A program made the translations under genes and the position numbers. A stretch of 64,000 bases of DNA from Actinomycetota bacterium (GTDB taxonomy: Bacteria; Actinomycetota; Actinomycetes; S36-B12; CAIYMF01): assembly GCA_020161245.1 (NCBI GenBank), contig JAIUOK010000016.1, positions 1 to 64,000 on the forward strand, given 5' to 3'. The notes under the pieces are model-generated. The model did not search any database. It worked only from the letters and a program-made list of their open reading frames with translations, and had not been told where the DNA came from. Below are positions 45,926 to 56,981 of this stretch, piece by piece (the first letter of the stretch is position 1; every line of letters starts with the position of its first letter).

Positions 45926-47686
45926 TCACTTGCCGTCGGAGGTACCGATGTTGACGTAGTCGTAGTAGTTGCCCACGCCGCCGTTGAGGTAGACGTTCGT
46001 GAGGCGCGGGTTGCGGTAGTAGAAGGTCTTGTCGAACTGGACCGGCAGGTACACCGCGTTCGCCATGACCTGCTGGTCGAGCGACACGGCCAGAGCCTTG
46101 GCCTTGTCCTTGTCGCCCTCCTTCGTCAGCTGGTCGAGGAGGTCGTTGACCTTCGGGTCGTTCAGGCTCGGGTAGTTCGAGTTGCCCTCGGGGAGGATGG
46201 CGTTCCCGTTGGCGATCGACTGCCAGAAGCCGTAGGCGGTCGGGAAGTCAGCACCCCAGCCCGCGATACCCAGACCGATCTTCTGGTCGATCAGGTTCTT
46301 CGGCGAGCCGATCCAGGTCGAGTAGTACGTGGCCTGGTCGGAGGGGGCGCCGCCGACCTTGATGCCGACGCGGCCGAGGTTCTGCTGCACCGAGGCGAAC
46401 AGGTCCGGGCCGAGACCCTGGTTGACGTACGCCAGGTTGATCGAGAAGCCGTTGGGCTGGCCGCACTCCTGCAGCTTGGCCTTGGCCTGCTCGAGGTCGC
46501 CGGTGTTGTCAGCGCCGTCCGGGTACGGGTTGAAGTCCGGGGTGTAGCCCGGGACCAGCGGCGGGGTCATCGTGTTGGCGATGTCGCCACCCGTGTCGCC
46601 ACCGCGGATCTTGCGGTAGTCGGCCTTGTTGAAGGCGTAGAACACGGCCTCGCGGCACGCCTTGTTGGTCAGGGGCTCGACCGTCTGCATCACGGCGATG
46701 TAGCGGGTGAAGCCGGTGACCGGGTTGTCGGCGTTGGCCTTCTTGGTCGGGTCGGCGAGCACGATCGCGCGCGACTCCGGCTGGATGCCGCCGTCCGCGA
46801 TCAGGTCGATGTCGCCGGCGAGCACGCGCTTGTCGAGGTCGGCGGTGTCGCCCACGACGGTGTACGTGACCTTGTCGACCATCGGCTTGCGGATCGTGTC
46901 GGTCGCGGCGTCCCAGTTGGTGTTGCGCGACCACGTGGTGGACTTGCCCGGCTCGAACGAGTCGAACTTGTACGGGCCCGAGGCGAACGGCTTCTGGCCG
47001 TAGTCAGCCTTCGTGTCCTTCGCCTTGAGCACCGGCGACGAGGTCGGCAGCGCCATCAGGTAGTCGAAGTCCGCGAACGGCTTGTTCAGCTTGAAGACGA
47101 TCGTCTTGTCGTCCGGCGTGGTCACCGAGGCCAGGTCGCCGTTGGGGTCGGCGTACGGGCCCTTGTAGGTGCCGTCGTCGAGCAGGCTCGTGTAGTACGA
47201 GGACGGGCCGCCGTTGATGACGTCCGTGGCGAACAGGCGCTCGATGCCGTACTTGATGTCGCCCGACTTGATGGGAGTGCCGTCCTCCCACTTGATGCCG
47301 TCCTTGAGCGTGTACTTCCACTCGGTCTTGTCGGCGTTGGACTCGCCGGCCGCGGTCGCGAGGTCGGGGACGAGCTCGGTGCCCTTGACGCCCGGCTGCG
47401 GGGCGAAGCCCATGAGCGAGCGGGTGAAGAGGCGCTGGATGTCCCAGCAGTACGCGTAGTAGGTGCGCGCGGGGTCGTACGAGTCGCAGTCGCCGCTGGC
47501 ACCGAGCGACAGCGTGCCGCCGGTCTTGTCGGACGGGTTGACGATGCCGTCGATGGCAGCGTTGTAGCCGCTCGCTGCGGACGCGCTCGGCGTCGTGTCC
47601 CCGCTGCCGCCGCCGCAAGCGGCGAGCGCGAGGGCAGCGACAGCGCCGACGGCCGCGAGCGTAGTCGCGCGTCGAGTGTTCGCCAT
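45926..47686 (-). CDS. Peptide/solute-binding lipoprotein of an ABC transporter (SBP family 5)
   Basis: 586 residues. Signal peptide with lipobox ALAAC (Cys24) followed by GGGSGD. The mature protein has the family 5 signature near IKWEDGTPIKSGDIKYGIER and the usual two-lobe length. It would bind peptides or similar solutes outside the membrane. The ATG is chosen because AAGGTGGAT precedes it; a GTG four codons earlier is in frame. In M. tuberculosis a family 5 lipoprotein gene (lpqW, Rv1166) also lies next to typA (from memory), but LpqW has no transporter genes and acts in lipoglycan synthesis; here a full transporter surrounds it. Confidence 0.92.
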   Translation of the reverse strand: MANTRRATTLAAVGAVAALALAACGGGSGDTTPSASAASGYNAAIDGIVNPSDKTGGTLSLGASGDCDSYDPARTYYAYCWDIQRLFTRSLMGFAPQPGVKGTELVPDLATAAGESNADKTEWKYTLKDGIKWEDGTPIKSGDIKYGIERLFATDVINGGPSSYYTSLLDDGTYKGPYADPNGDLASVTTPDDKTIVFKLNKPFADFDYLMALPTSSPVLKAKDTKADYGQKPFASGPYKFDSFEPGKSTTWSRNTNWDAATDTIRKPMVDKVTYTVVGDTADLDKRVLAGDIDLIADGGIQPESRAIVLADPTKKANADNPVTGFTRYIAVMQTVEPLTNKACREAVFYAFNKADYRKIRGGDTGGDIANTMTPPLVPGYTPDFNPYPDGADNTGDLEQAKAKLQECGQPNGFSINLAYVNQGLGPDLFASVQQNLGRVGIKVGGAPSDQATYYSTWIGSPKNLIDQKIGLGIAGWGADFPTAYGFWQSIANGNAILPEGNSNYPSLNDPKVNDLLDQLTKEGDKDKAKALAVSLDQQVMANAVYLPVQFDKTFYYRNPRLTNVYLNGGVGNYYDYVNIGTSDGK

Positions 47687-47746
47687 GAACAGATCCACCT
47701 TCTCCTCAGGGTGGTTACCGCTACCGCCGGGTGACGGTCTCGGTTC

Positions 47747-47764
47747 CCCCGGCCTCCGCCGGGG
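47747..47764 (-). terminator. Small intercistronic hairpin between dppC-like and binding-protein genes
   Basis: CCCCGGC (47747-47753) pairs with GCCGGGG (47758-47764), 4-nt loop. More likely an RNA-stability element than a full terminator, since the operon continues. Confidence 0.45.
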
Positions 47765-47811
47765 AAGTCGTGGTGGCGGTCAGACCGCCGGGGCCAGGGA
47801 CGCCCGCGTGC

Positions 47812-48795
47812 TCACTGGGTGCCCTTGGGGTCGAACGCGTCGCGCAGGCCGTCGCCGAAGAGGTTGAAGGCGAGCACGCACAGGAAGATGGCCATGCCGG
47901 GCACTGCGACGTAGGACGGCACCAGCTGCAGGCTCGCGCGCGAGTCGGACAGCATCTGGCCCCACGTGGGGGTGGGCGGCTGGAGGCCGACGCCGAGGAA
48001 CGACAGCGCCGCCTCGGCCAGGATGTTGGTCGGGATGATCAGCGTCGAGTACACGAGGATGATCGGGAGCAGGTTGGGGAGCAGCTCCTTGAACAGGATG
48101 CGGTTCGTCGAGGCGCCCAGGCTGCGCGCCGCGTCGACGAACTCCTTCTCCCGCAAGGACAGCACCTGTCCTCGGATGATGCGGCCGATGTACGGCCAGC
48201 CGAAGAACCCGATGACGAACGTCATGAACAAGATCTGGTAGAGGACGCTCTCCTTGTACCACTGCGCCTGGCCGACGATGACGAGCGCGGCGATGGAGAA
48301 CAGCAGCACGGGGAACGCGAGCAGGATGTCCATGGAGCGGCTGATGAGCGTGTCCATCCAGCCGCCGCGGAAGCCGGCGATGATGCCGGCGACGACGCCG
48401 AGGCCGACCGTGAGGACCGTGGCCAGTAGGGCGATGGTCAGCGAGTAGCGCGCGCCGTAGACGGTGCGGGCGAAGATGTCGCGGCCGAGGCCGGGCTCGA
48501 CGCCGAAGGGGTGGTCCCACGAGGCGTTCGCCCACGGGCCGTCGGGGAACCCGAGGTCGTCGAGCTGGTCGGTGTAGTTGGTCTCCGGGTCGACGTCGAA
48601 GATCGCGCACAGCAGCGGCGCGAAGATCGCGACGAGCACGAAGAAGATGATCATCCCGGCGCCGACGAGGGCGACCTTGTCGCGGCGCAGACGGCCCCAC
48701 GCGATCTGGCCGAGCGAGCGGCCGGCGATCTGCGGCTCGGCCGCAGCAACGGCCGGGGCGTCGTCGAGCGGCGCGGTGTCGAGAGGCGCGGTCAT
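47812..48795 (-). CDS. ABC transporter permease (OppC/DppC type)
   Basis: 327 residues. A polar Ala/Pro-rich N-terminus (1-40) with LRRDKVALVG leads to the first helix; five more follow. The EAA loop is EFVDAARSLGASTNRILFKELLPN. Promoter-proximal gene of the five-gene operon dppC-SBP-dppB-dppD-dppF, an order different from the usual SBP-first layout, which means the binding protein relies on downstream RNA structures for high expression. Confidence 0.92.
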   Translation of the reverse strand: MTAPLDTAPLDDAPAVAAAEPQIAGRSLGQIAWGRLRRDKVALVGAGMIIFFVLVAIFAPLLCAIFDVDPETNYTDQLDDLGFPDGPWANASWDHPFGVEPGLGRDIFARTVYGARYSLTIALLATVLTVGLGVVAGIIAGFRGGWMDTLISRSMDILLAFPVLLFSIAALVIVGQAQWYKESVLYQILFMTFVIGFFGWPYIGRIIRGQVLSLREKEFVDAARSLGASTNRILFKELLPNLLPIILVYSTLIIPTNILAEAALSFLGVGLQPPTPTWGQMLSDSRASLQLVPSYVAVPGMAIFLCVLAFNLFGDGLRDAFDPKGTQ

Positions 48796-49116
48796 GGAGA
48801 ACCTGCTGCCTTCCTGTCTGGTTCCGGGAAGACCTGGCGTCCCGCGAGCGACGGGCCGGAGTTGTTGGCGGGATCACCGCCGACGCCCCCGTCCCAGGGA
48901 CTCGGGAAACCTACGTCATCCCATCGGGTGGACAAGCCCCCGACCGGGCCCGTGATCGGATCGTGACCGCATCGGGGCGGATCGGGACCATTCCGACATA
49001 CAGGCGGCATCCTGCCGTGACGCGCCTGTTGCCGTCCTGTAGTCCCCCCTCCTGGATGTGTCCCCCGTCACGCGGGCAGGACCGGCGTCGTGGCTGGTCA
49101 GGGCACCGGACGCGGC
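48796..49116. promoter_or_regulatory. Upstream region of the peptide-transporter operon with candidate promoter
   Basis: No gene seen. On the minus strand TTGTCC (48930-48935) and TAGGTT (48908-48913) are separated by 16 bp, a good sigma-70-type promoter; the leader to the first permease gene would be about 105 nt. AGGAAGG and GCAGG lie shortly before the start codon. Confidence 0.5.
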
Positions 49117-49145
49117 AGCGCCGCCGGTCGTGGACCGGCGGCGCT
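49117..49145 (-). terminator. Terminator of typA
   Basis: Perfect 13-bp stem (49117-49129 with 49133-49145) and a 3-nt loop, 14 nt after the typA stop. Confidence 0.85.
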
Positions 49146-49159
49146 GCGGTGGTTCGGGA

Positions 49160-51052
49160 TCAGCCCTGCTTCTTGGCGCGGGACGCGGCGCGGCCGCGCT
49201 CGGTCTGGTCGAGCACGACCTTGCGGATGCGCACTGTGGCGGGCGTCACTTCCATGCACTCGTCCTCGCGGCAGAACTCGAGCGCCTGCTCCATCGACAT
49301 CTGCTTGTGCGGGATGAGCGGCACCAGGACGTCGCCGGACGACTGGCGCATGTTGGTGAGCTTCTTCTCCTTGGTCGGGTTGACGTCCATGTCGTCCGAC
49401 CGCGAGTTCTCGCCGATGATCATGCCCTCGTAGACCTCGGTGCCCGGGCCCACGAACAGGGTGCCGCGCTCCTGGAGGTTGGCCAGGGCGAAGCCGGTGG
49501 TCGGACCGCGCCGGTCGGCCACGAGCGACCCGGTCGGGCGCGTGCGCAGCTCGCCGTGCCACGGCTCGTACTTGTGGAACACGTGGTGGAGCAGGCCCGT
49601 GCCGCGGGTCTCGGTGAGGAACTCGGTGCGGAAGCCGATCAGGCCGCGTGCGGGCACGACGTACTCCATGCGCACCCAGCCGGTGCCGTGGTTGACCATC
49701 TGCTCCATGCGGCCCTTGCGCAGCGCCATGAGCTGGGTGACGACGCCGAGGTAGTCCTCGGGGATGTCGACCGTCAGGTGCTCCATGGGCTCGTGGACCT
49801 TGCCGTCCACGACCTTGGTCACGACCTGCGGCTTGCCCACCGTGAGCTCGAAGCCCTCGCGGCGCATGATCTCGACGAGGATCGCGAGCTGGAGCTCGCC
49901 GCGGCCCTGCACCTCCCAGGTGTCGGGCCGCTCGGTGCTCTTCACGCGGATCGACACGTTGCCGATGAGCTCGGCGTCGAGGCGGTTCTTCACCAGCCGC
50001 GCGGTGAGCTTCGTGCCGCTCTGGCCGGCCAGCGGCGAGGTGTTGATGCCGATGGTCATCGAGATCGACGGCTCGTCCACCGTGATGAGCGGCAGCGGCC
50101 GGGGGTCCTCGGGGTCGGTGAGGGTCTCGCCGATGGTGATGTCCTCGATGCCGGCGATCGCGACGATCTCGCCGGGACCGGCGGAGTCGGCCGGCACGCG
50201 CTCGAGCGCCTGGGTGACGAGCAGCTCGGAGATCTTCGCGCGCTCGATCGTGCCGTCCTGGCGGGCCCAGGCGACCTGCTGGCCCTTGCGGATCGTGCCG
50301 TTGTGCACACGGCACAGGGCAAGACGCCCCAGGTACGGCGACGAGTCGAGGTTGGTGACGTGGGCCTGCAGCGGCATCTCGGGGTCGTACCGCGGCGCGG
50401 GGACCGTCTCGAGGATGGTGCTGAACAGCGGGACCAGGTTCTCGCTGTCGGGCATCCCGCCGTCGTCGGGGCGGTTGAGCGACGCGCGGCCGGCCTTGGC
50501 CGAGGCGTAGACGACGGGGAAGTCGATCTGCGTCTCGTCGGCGTCGAGGTCGAAGAACAGCTCGTAGGTCTCGTCGACGACCTCGGCGATGCGCGCGTCG
50601 GGCCGGTCGACCTTGTTGACGACGAGGATCACCGGCAGGTGCTTCTGCAGCGCCTTGCGCAGCACGAAGCGCGTCTGCGGCAGCGGGCCCTCGCTGGCGT
50701 CGACCAGCAGGATCACGGCGTCGACCATCTCGAGGCCTCGCTCGACCTCGCCGCCGAAGTCGGCGTGGCCCGGGGTGTCGATGATGTTGATGAGGACGCC
50801 GCCCTCGGGAGCACCCGGGCCGGCGTAGCGGACCGTGGTGTTCTTGGCGAGGATCGTGATGCCCTTCTCGCGCTCGAGGTCCATGGAGTCCATGACCCGC
50901 TCCTGGACCGAGCCCTCCTCCGCCTGGTGCTCGGTGAAGGCCCCCGACTGCCAGAGCATGGCGTCGACGAGCGTGGTCTTGCCGTGGTCGACGTGCGCGA
51001 TGATCGCGACGTTGCGCAGGTCGGAGCGGACGGCAGAGCCGTGGGAAGACAT
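49160..51052 (-). CDS. typA: Ribosome-associated translational GTPase TypA/BipA
   Basis: 630 residues. G1 AHVDHGKT (19-26), G3 DTPGH (92-96), G4 NKVD (146-149), then translation-factor domains II, III and V and the BipA-specific C-terminus ([29 protein letters not shown]). It acts in ribosome assembly and translation under stress. Minus strand, upstream of the peptide-transporter operon and downstream of a NUDIX-AlaX fusion gene from which it is separated by a hairpin. Confidence 0.95.
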   Translation of the reverse strand: MSSHGSAVRSDLRNVAIIAHVDHGKTTLVDAMLWQSGAFTEHQAEEGSVQERVMDSMDLEREKGITILAKNTTVRYAGPGAPEGGVLINIIDTPGHADFGGEVERGLEMVDAVILLVDASEGPLPQTRFVLRKALQKHLPVILVVNKVDRPDARIAEVVDETYELFFDLDADETQIDFPVVYASAKAGRASLNRPDDGGMPDSENLVPLFSTILETVPAPRYDPEMPLQAHVTNLDSSPYLGRLALCRVHNGTIRKGQQVAWARQDGTIERAKISELLVTQALERVPADSAGPGEIVAIAGIEDITIGETLTDPEDPRPLPLITVDEPSISMTIGINTSPLAGQSGTKLTARLVKNRLDAELIGNVSIRVKSTERPDTWEVQGRGELQLAILVEIMRREGFELTVGKPQVVTKVVDGKVHEPMEHLTVDIPEDYLGVVTQLMALRKGRMEQMVNHGTGWVRMEYVVPARGLIGFRTEFLTETRGTGLLHHVFHKYEPWHGELRTRPTGSLVADRRGPTTGFALANLQERGTLFVGPGTEVYEGMIIGENSRSDDMDVNPTKEKKLTNMRQSSGDVLVPLIPHKQMSMEQALEFCREDECMEVTPATVRIRKVVLDQTERGRAASRAKKQG

Positions 51053-51139
51053 GGGTGACCTCGGGGTCGAGAACGGGGGATCGCCTGATCCTACCGGCGC
51101 GAGCGGTCTCCCCCGACCGCCTCGACCCTGCCCGGTGCT

Positions 51140-51201
51140 CGAGTAACCGCCGACGTGGTTGCTTCCGGCGGCCCGGAAGCAGCAGTTTCGGCGGTTGCTC
51201 G
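51140..51201 (-). terminator. Composite hairpin downstream of the NUDIX-AlaX gene
   Basis: Outer 14-bp stem (51140-51153 with 51188-51201, one T/G wobble, CGAGTAACCGCCGA), short internal loops, then an 11-bp stem (51158-51168 with 51173-51183, one wobble) and a 4-nt loop. It shares the two-stem plan and GAGTAAC core with 10349-10414. Confidence 0.7.
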
Positions 51202-51206
51202 CGTCC

Positions 51207-52481
<1,275 letters not shown>

Positions 52482-52576
52482 GGCCGACGACTCTGCCAGA
52501 CCCGCAGCGGAGGCTCGAACCGGCTCGGGGCCACCGGCGCCTGGACTCGGGCGCCGCGCGGTGCGACCGTGGACGC

Positions 52577-52876
52577 ATGGCCCGCCTGCTCGATGCCGAG
52601 GAGACCGCCCGCCAGCTCGCCTCGCTGCCGGGCTGGACGGGCAGCACGTCGGAGATCCGGCGCAGCTACACCTTCCTCAGCTTCCCGACCTGCATCAGCG
52701 CCGTCGACGAGATCGCGGTGCTCGCGGAGGAGATGGACCACCACCCTGACCTCGACATCCGCTGGCGCACCCTGCACATCGTGCTGTCGACGCACAGCGA
52801 AGGCGGCACGACGCAGCTCGACATCGAGCTGGCGCACCAGATCCACGACGCAGTGACGGCTCTCGGCGGCACGTGA
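52577..52876 (+). CDS. Pterin-4a-carbinolamine dehydratase family protein
   Basis: 99 residues, the family's full length. The active-site block is EEMDHHPDLDIRWRTLHIVLSTHSEGG, with His54-His55-Pro56, Trp61 and the later His. In animals it recycles tetrahydrobiopterin; in bacteria without aromatic hydroxylases it may act in molybdopterin or other pterin chemistry. GACCGT lies 6 nt before the ATG, so the start may be leaderless. The stop overlaps the next gene's start. Confidence 0.88.
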   Translation: MARLLDAEETARQLASLPGWTGSTSEIRRSYTFLSFPTCISAVDEIAVLAEEMDHHPDLDIRWRTLHIVLSTHSEGGTTQLDIELAHQIHDAVTALGGT

Positions 52877-53187
52877 TGGGCACGCTGTTCGCGATGACGC
52901 TGCCGGCGCTGGTGGTGCTCCTGTGCTTCCTCGGTGTCCTCGACCTGCTGCGGACCCGCCGGGCACGGCGCAACGGTGACGAGCGCGCCAAGGCGCAGAT
53001 GGGCGGCGTCGCCGTCGACGTCCTCGGCACGGTGTTCCAGCCGGGCATGCGCCATAAGCGCGAGCACGACGAGTTCATGGAGATCAAGCAGGACGACGAC
53101 GGCGACGCCGCACCGCCGCGCAGCCGCGTGGACCTCGAGGCCGGGGTCGCGCACATCGTCGTGCCGAGGAGCCCCAGCGGCCGGTGA
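52876..53187 (+). CDS. DUF6191-like small membrane-anchored protein
   Basis: 103 residues from an ATG overlapping the preceding stop by one nt; a GTG three nt earlier overlaps by four. One N-terminal helix (about 5-22) is followed by a basic segment (RTRRARRNGDERAK) and a soluble part with VDVLGTVFQPGMRHKREHDE and APPRSRVDLEAGVAHIVVP, which match DUF6191 proteins of actinobacteria. Function unknown. Coupled to the pterin dehydratase gene. Confidence 0.75.
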   Translation: MGTLFAMTLPALVVLLCFLGVLDLLRTRRARRNGDERAKAQMGGVAVDVLGTVFQPGMRHKREHDEFMEIKQDDDGDAAPPRSRVDLEAGVAHIVVPRSPSGR

Positions 53188-53240
53188 CACGGACCGGTCC
53201 GACCTGCGCAACTCCGGGGTGCGGCACGGCGTGCTCTGAG

Positions 53241-53276
53241 TAGGTTCGTCCTGACGCGGGACGGACGGCGTCCCGC
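53241..53276 (+). promoter_or_regulatory. -10 box and leader hairpin of trpB2
   Basis: TAGGTT (53241-53246) would start a leader of about 50 nt containing a 7-bp stem (53256-53262 with 53270-53276). No known riboswitch is recognised. Confidence 0.4.
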
Positions 53277-53302
53277 CCTCCCCCAGGGAACGCGAGGGAC
53301 CG

Positions 53303-54673
53303 ATGGACGACGCGGTGCGCCGGCACAAGTACACGCTCGACGAGGACGAGATGCCGACGACCTGGTACAACCTCGTCGCCGATCTCCCCGAGCCTCCCCC
53401 GCCCGCCCTGCACCCGGGCACGCTCCAGCCGGCCGGTCCCGAGGACTTCGCGCCGCTGTTCCCGATGGACCTGATCCTGCAGGAGGTCACGCAGGACCGG
53501 TACGTCGAGATCCCGGGCGGCGTCCTCGACGTCTACCGCCAGTGGAGGCCGTCGCCGCTGTTCCGCGCGCACCGCCTCGAGGAGGCGCTCGGCACCCCGG
53601 CGCGCATCTACTACAAGTACGAGGGCGTCAGCCCCGCGGGCTCCCACAAGCCCAACACCGCCGTGCCTCAGGCCTACTACAACAAGAAGGCCGGCGTGAG
53701 GAAGCTGACGACGGAGACCGGCGCCGGGCAGTGGGGCACCGCGCTGTCGTTCGCCTGCGCCCTGTACGGCCTCGAGTGCGAGGTGTGGCAGGTCGGCGGC
53801 TCGTACGACAGCAAGCCGTACCGCCGCCTCATGATCGAGGCCTTCGGCGGCAAGGTCCACCGGTCGCCCTCCGACCTCACCAACGCCGGACGCAAGTTCC
53901 TCGAGGACCCCGGCAACTGGACCGGCTCGCTCGGCATCGCGATCTCCGAGGCGGTCGAGGTCGCGGCCGGCGACCCCGACACCCGGTACGCGCTGGGCAG
54001 CGTGCTCAACCACGTGCTGCTGCACCAGACGATCATCGGCGAGGAGGCGCTGCTGCAGCTCGCGAAGGCCGGCGACACCCCCACCCACATCGTCGGGTGC
54101 ACCGGCGGCGGCTCCAACTTCGGCGGCCTGTCGTTCCCGTTCCTGAGGGAGAAGCTCGCGGGCCGCATCGCGCCGCGCATCATCGCGGCCGAGCCGGCGT
54201 CCTGCCCGTCGCTCACCCACGGCGTCTACGCCTACGACTTCGGCGACACCGCGGGCATGACCCCGCTCATGAAGATGCACACCCTCGGCCACGAGTTCAT
54301 CCCGGACCCGATCCACGCCGGCGGTCTGCGCTACCACGGCATGGCGCCGCTGATCTCCCACGTCTACGAGCTCGGCCTCATGGAGGCCCGCGCTGTGCCG
54401 CAGACCGAGTGCTTCAGCGCCGCCGTGCAGTTCGCCCGGACCGAGGGCATCGTCCCCGCGCCCGAGCCGACGCACGCGCTCGCCATCGCGATCCGCGAGG
54501 CGCTCGAGGCCAAGGAGACCGGCGAGGAGAAGGTGATCCTCACGGCGCTGTGCGGCCACGGGCACTTCGACCTCGCGGCCTACGACGACTACCTCAACGG
54601 CCGCATGGTCGACGAGGAGGTCAGCGAGGAGCGCTTCGCGGCCGGCCTGGCCACGCTGCCGCAGCTCGCCTGA
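53303..54673 (+). CDS. TrpB2-type tryptophan synthase beta-like protein
   Basis: 456 residues, longer than standard TrpB (about 400) and with the N-terminal extension (1-85) typical of TrpB2. The PLP lysine is Lys116 in GSHKPNT, the catalytic block TETGAGQWG and the phosphate-binding CTGGGSNFGG are present. TrpB2 enzymes convert serine (or phosphoserine in some) and indole to tryptophan without the TrpA subunit; no trpA is nearby. Possible roles are indole salvage or serine deamination. Ends at a perfect 16-bp hairpin. Confidence 0.92.
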   Translation: MDDAVRRHKYTLDEDEMPTTWYNLVADLPEPPPPALHPGTLQPAGPEDFAPLFPMDLILQEVTQDRYVEIPGGVLDVYRQWRPSPLFRAHRLEEALGTPARIYYKYEGVSPAGSHKPNTAVPQAYYNKKAGVRKLTTETGAGQWGTALSFACALYGLECEVWQVGGSYDSKPYRRLMIEAFGGKVHRSPSDLTNAGRKFLEDPGNWTGSLGIAISEAVEVAAGDPDTRYALGSVLNHVLLHQTIIGEEALLQLAKAGDTPTHIVGCTGGGSNFGGLSFPFLREKLAGRIAPRIIAAEPASCPSLTHGVYAYDFGDTAGMTPLMKMHTLGHEFIPDPIHAGGLRYHGMAPLISHVYELGLMEARAVPQTECFSAAVQFARTEGIVPAPEPTHALAIAIREALEAKETGEEKVILTALCGHGHFDLAAYDDYLNGRMVDEEVSEERFAAGLATLPQLA

Positions 54674-54685
54674 CAGTCCGACGAC

Positions 54686-54736
54686 CCGATGGGGGTCGGG
54701 GCGCGCACTCCACGAGGCGTCCCCGACCCCCATCGG
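54686..54736 (+). terminator. Terminator of trpB2
   Basis: Perfect 16-bp inverted repeat (54686-54701 with 54721-54736) with a 19-nt loop, 12 nt after the stop. Confidence 0.8.
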
Positions 54737-54858
54737 CGTCCCCGGCGTCACCCTGTCGGGCCCGACGGGGGAATTCGGCACGGTCCGCACGCCCGCTCGG
54801 GCTACCGTGTCCGTCCCGGCACGCGGTGCCGGGCTGATCGAGGACGGGGGACGCGGCC

Positions 54859-55353
54859 ATGGCCGTGCTGTGGTTCCTGGCGGTGGGCGGGCTCGTGGCC
54901 CTCGCCGCCGGGCTGCTGCTCGACGGGGTCCTCGAGCTCGGTCCGCTGAGCGGCGACGGCGGCGGGGTCTTCTCCCTGCCCGTCCTGGGCGGCTTCTGCG
55001 CCGTCCTCGGGTTCACGTCGCTCATCGCCATCTCCGCCGGGCTCGCCACCGGGGTGGCCGTCCTGATCGGCCTCGTGGCCGGGATCGCGGCGGCGTGGGT
55101 CGCGGTCCGCGCCATGCGCGCCCTGCGCGACGACGGCACGGAGGGCGCGACCTCCCGCGAGCAGCTCGTCGGCAGCACCGCTGCGGTCGTCTCCGACATC
55201 CCGCGCGACGGGTACGGCGAGGTGTCGGTCGTGCTCGCCGGGACGGCGTCGAAGCTGTCGGCGCGCTCGGACGGCCACGCCATCCCGCGCGGCACGGAGG
55301 TGCTCGTGCTCACGCTGCTCTCCGACAACGCCGTCCTCGTCCGCGAGATCTGA
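54859..55353 (+). CDS. NfeD-like membrane protein
   Basis: 164 residues. Three membrane segments (about 3-22, 36-60, 62-82) and a C-terminal OB-fold-like domain (about 98-164, GSTAAVVSDIPRDGYGEVSV...TEVLVLTLLSDNAVLVREI), the NfeD plan. NfeD proteins work with SPFH proteins in membrane microdomains; the flotillin gene follows 95 nt downstream, supporting that. TACCGT at 54803-54808 may be its -10. Confidence 0.85.
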   Translation: MAVLWFLAVGGLVALAAGLLLDGVLELGPLSGDGGGVFSLPVLGGFCAVLGFTSLIAISAGLATGVAVLIGLVAGIAAAWVAVRAMRALRDDGTEGATSREQLVGSTAAVVSDIPRDGYGEVSVVLAGTASKLSARSDGHAIPRGTEVLVLTLLSDNAVLVREI

Positions 55354-55448
55354 CGACGGCGGATCCCGATCAGCACGACCACAGCCCGCCGAGGGACGGC
55401 GGGCTGCAGAGGCACCCGCCGGGGCGGGTCCGATGAAGGGGGAACCCG

Positions 55449-56936
55449 ATGGGTGATCTGCTCGGCTCGACGACCTTCTGGTCGGTCATCGGACTCATCG
55501 TCACGATCGTGGCGCTGGTGGCGTTCGTCCTGTCGCGCTACAAGGTGGCGGGCCCGAACCAAGCGCTCATCGTCACCGGGCGCCGCGGCAAGACCGGCGG
55601 CGACCTGTCGATGCAGCGCGTCGTCATCGGCGGCGGACTCTTCGTCGTCCCGGTGATCCAGCAGGCGTCGATCCTCGACCTGTCCAGCCGCCGCATCGAG
55701 GTGACGGTGCGGGACGCACCCGCCAAGAACGGCATCAAGCTGTCGATCCAGGGCATCGCCATCGTCAAGATCGGCTCGACCGACGAGGCGATCCGCGCCG
55801 CCGCCCAGCGCTTCACCGCCCAGCAGGGCGAGATCGCGGCGCAGACCACCGAGGTGCTCTCCGGCGCGCTGCGGTCGATCGTCGGCAACCTGACGGTCGA
55901 GGACATCATCAAGGACCGCATGCAGTTCGCCTCCCAGGTCGCCGAGCTCACCGAGCAGGCGCTCACCGGGCAGGGGCTCGTCCTCGACACCTTCCAGATC
56001 CAGGACGTGTCGGACAACGGCACCTACCTCAACGACCTCGGACGCCCCGAGGCCGCGCGGGTCCAGCAGCAGGCGGCGATCGCCGAGGCGCAGGCGCGGC
56101 AGGCCGCCGAGCAGGCGCGGCTCGCGACCGAGCGCGAGATCCTCAACTCCACCCGCGAGTTCGCGCTGCAGCAGGCCGCCGTCAAGGCCGAGACCGACGC
56201 CGCCCAGGCCAACGCCGCGGCGTCCGGGCCCCTCGCCGAGGCCGACAAGCGCCAGCAGATCCTCATGGCCCAGGAGAAGGTCGCGATCCAGCAGGCGGCG
56301 CTCACCGACCGCACGCTCGACACCGAGGTGCGCAAGCCGGCCGACGCCGCGCGCTACCGCGCTGAGCAGGAGGCCGAGGCCGAGCGCATCTCGGCCACCA
56401 AGCGCGCGGAGGCCCAGAAGTTCAGCACGATCGCCCAGGCCGAGGCCAAGGCCGAGCAGGACCGGCTCACCGGCGAGGGCGAGAAGCTGCGCCGTACCGC
56501 GCTCGCCGAGGCCGAGGCCATCGAGGGCGAGCGGCGCGGCGCCGCCGAGCGCGCGCAGCGCGAGGCCGTGGCCAAGGCCGTGCAGGCGGAGGGCGACGCC
56601 CAGGCCGCGGCCACTCTCGCCGTCGGCACGTCCGAGGCCGAGGCGATGCAGAAGAAGGCCGACGCGTACGCCAAGTACAACCAGGCGGCAGTCCTCGAGA
56701 TGGTGGTCGCGGCGCTGCCGCAGATCGCCAAGGAGATCGCGTCGCCCATGGCCGCGATCGACAACCTCACCGTGCTGTCCACGGAGGGCGCCGGGCACCT
56801 CACCCGTCAGGTGACGAGCACGTTCGCGCAGGTGCAGGAGATGCTCAAGGCCACCACGGGCGTCGACCTCGCCGCGATGCTGCCGCAGGCCCAGCCGGCG
56901 GTCGAGCCCGACGACGCCGCGCCTACGAAGGCCTGA
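55449..56936 (+). CDS. Flotillin-like SPFH protein
   Basis: 495 residues. One N-terminal membrane segment (about 9-28), then an SPFH domain (about 30-200: KVAGPNQALIVTG, VPVIQQASILDLSSRRIEV), and a long Ala/Glu/Gln-rich coiled coil (about 205-420) typical of flotillins, with a less ordered tail. It forms large assemblies in functional membrane microdomains. Paired with NfeD upstream, as in the YuaF/FloT arrangement of Bacillus. The terminator lies inside the end of the convergent gene. Confidence 0.92.
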   Translation: MGDLLGSTTFWSVIGLIVTIVALVAFVLSRYKVAGPNQALIVTGRRGKTGGDLSMQRVVIGGGLFVVPVIQQASILDLSSRRIEVTVRDAPAKNGIKLSIQGIAIVKIGSTDEAIRAAAQRFTAQQGEIAAQTTEVLSGALRSIVGNLTVEDIIKDRMQFASQVAELTEQALTGQGLVLDTFQIQDVSDNGTYLNDLGRPEAARVQQQAAIAEAQARQAAEQARLATEREILNSTREFALQQAAVKAETDAAQANAAASGPLAEADKRQQILMAQEKVAIQQAALTDRTLDTEVRKPADAARYRAEQEAEAERISATKRAEAQKFSTIAQAEAKAEQDRLTGEGEKLRRTALAEAEAIEGERRGAAERAQREAVAKAVQAEGDAQAAATLAVGTSEAEAMQKKADAYAKYNQAAVLEMVVAALPQIAKEIASPMAAIDNLTVLSTEGAGHLTRQVTSTFAQVQEMLKATTGVDLAAMLPQAQPAVEPDDAAPTKA

Positions 56937-56945
56937 CGCCGTCCC

Positions 56946-56981
56946 TCACCCCTCCTGCTGCCCCGGCGGCAGGAGGGGTGA
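56946..56981. terminator. Terminator inside the 3' end of the convergent membrane-protein gene
   Basis: Perfect 13-bp stem (56946-56958 with 56969-56981), 10-nt loop. It begins 10 nt after the flotillin stop and lies wholly within the last codons of the minus-strand gene, which therefore codes through it. Confidence 0.75.

Noticed and set aside
53241-53302. A riboswitch or trp attenuator in the trpB2 leader
   Set aside because: Only one short stem is present, with no Trp-rich leader peptide or known aptamer.
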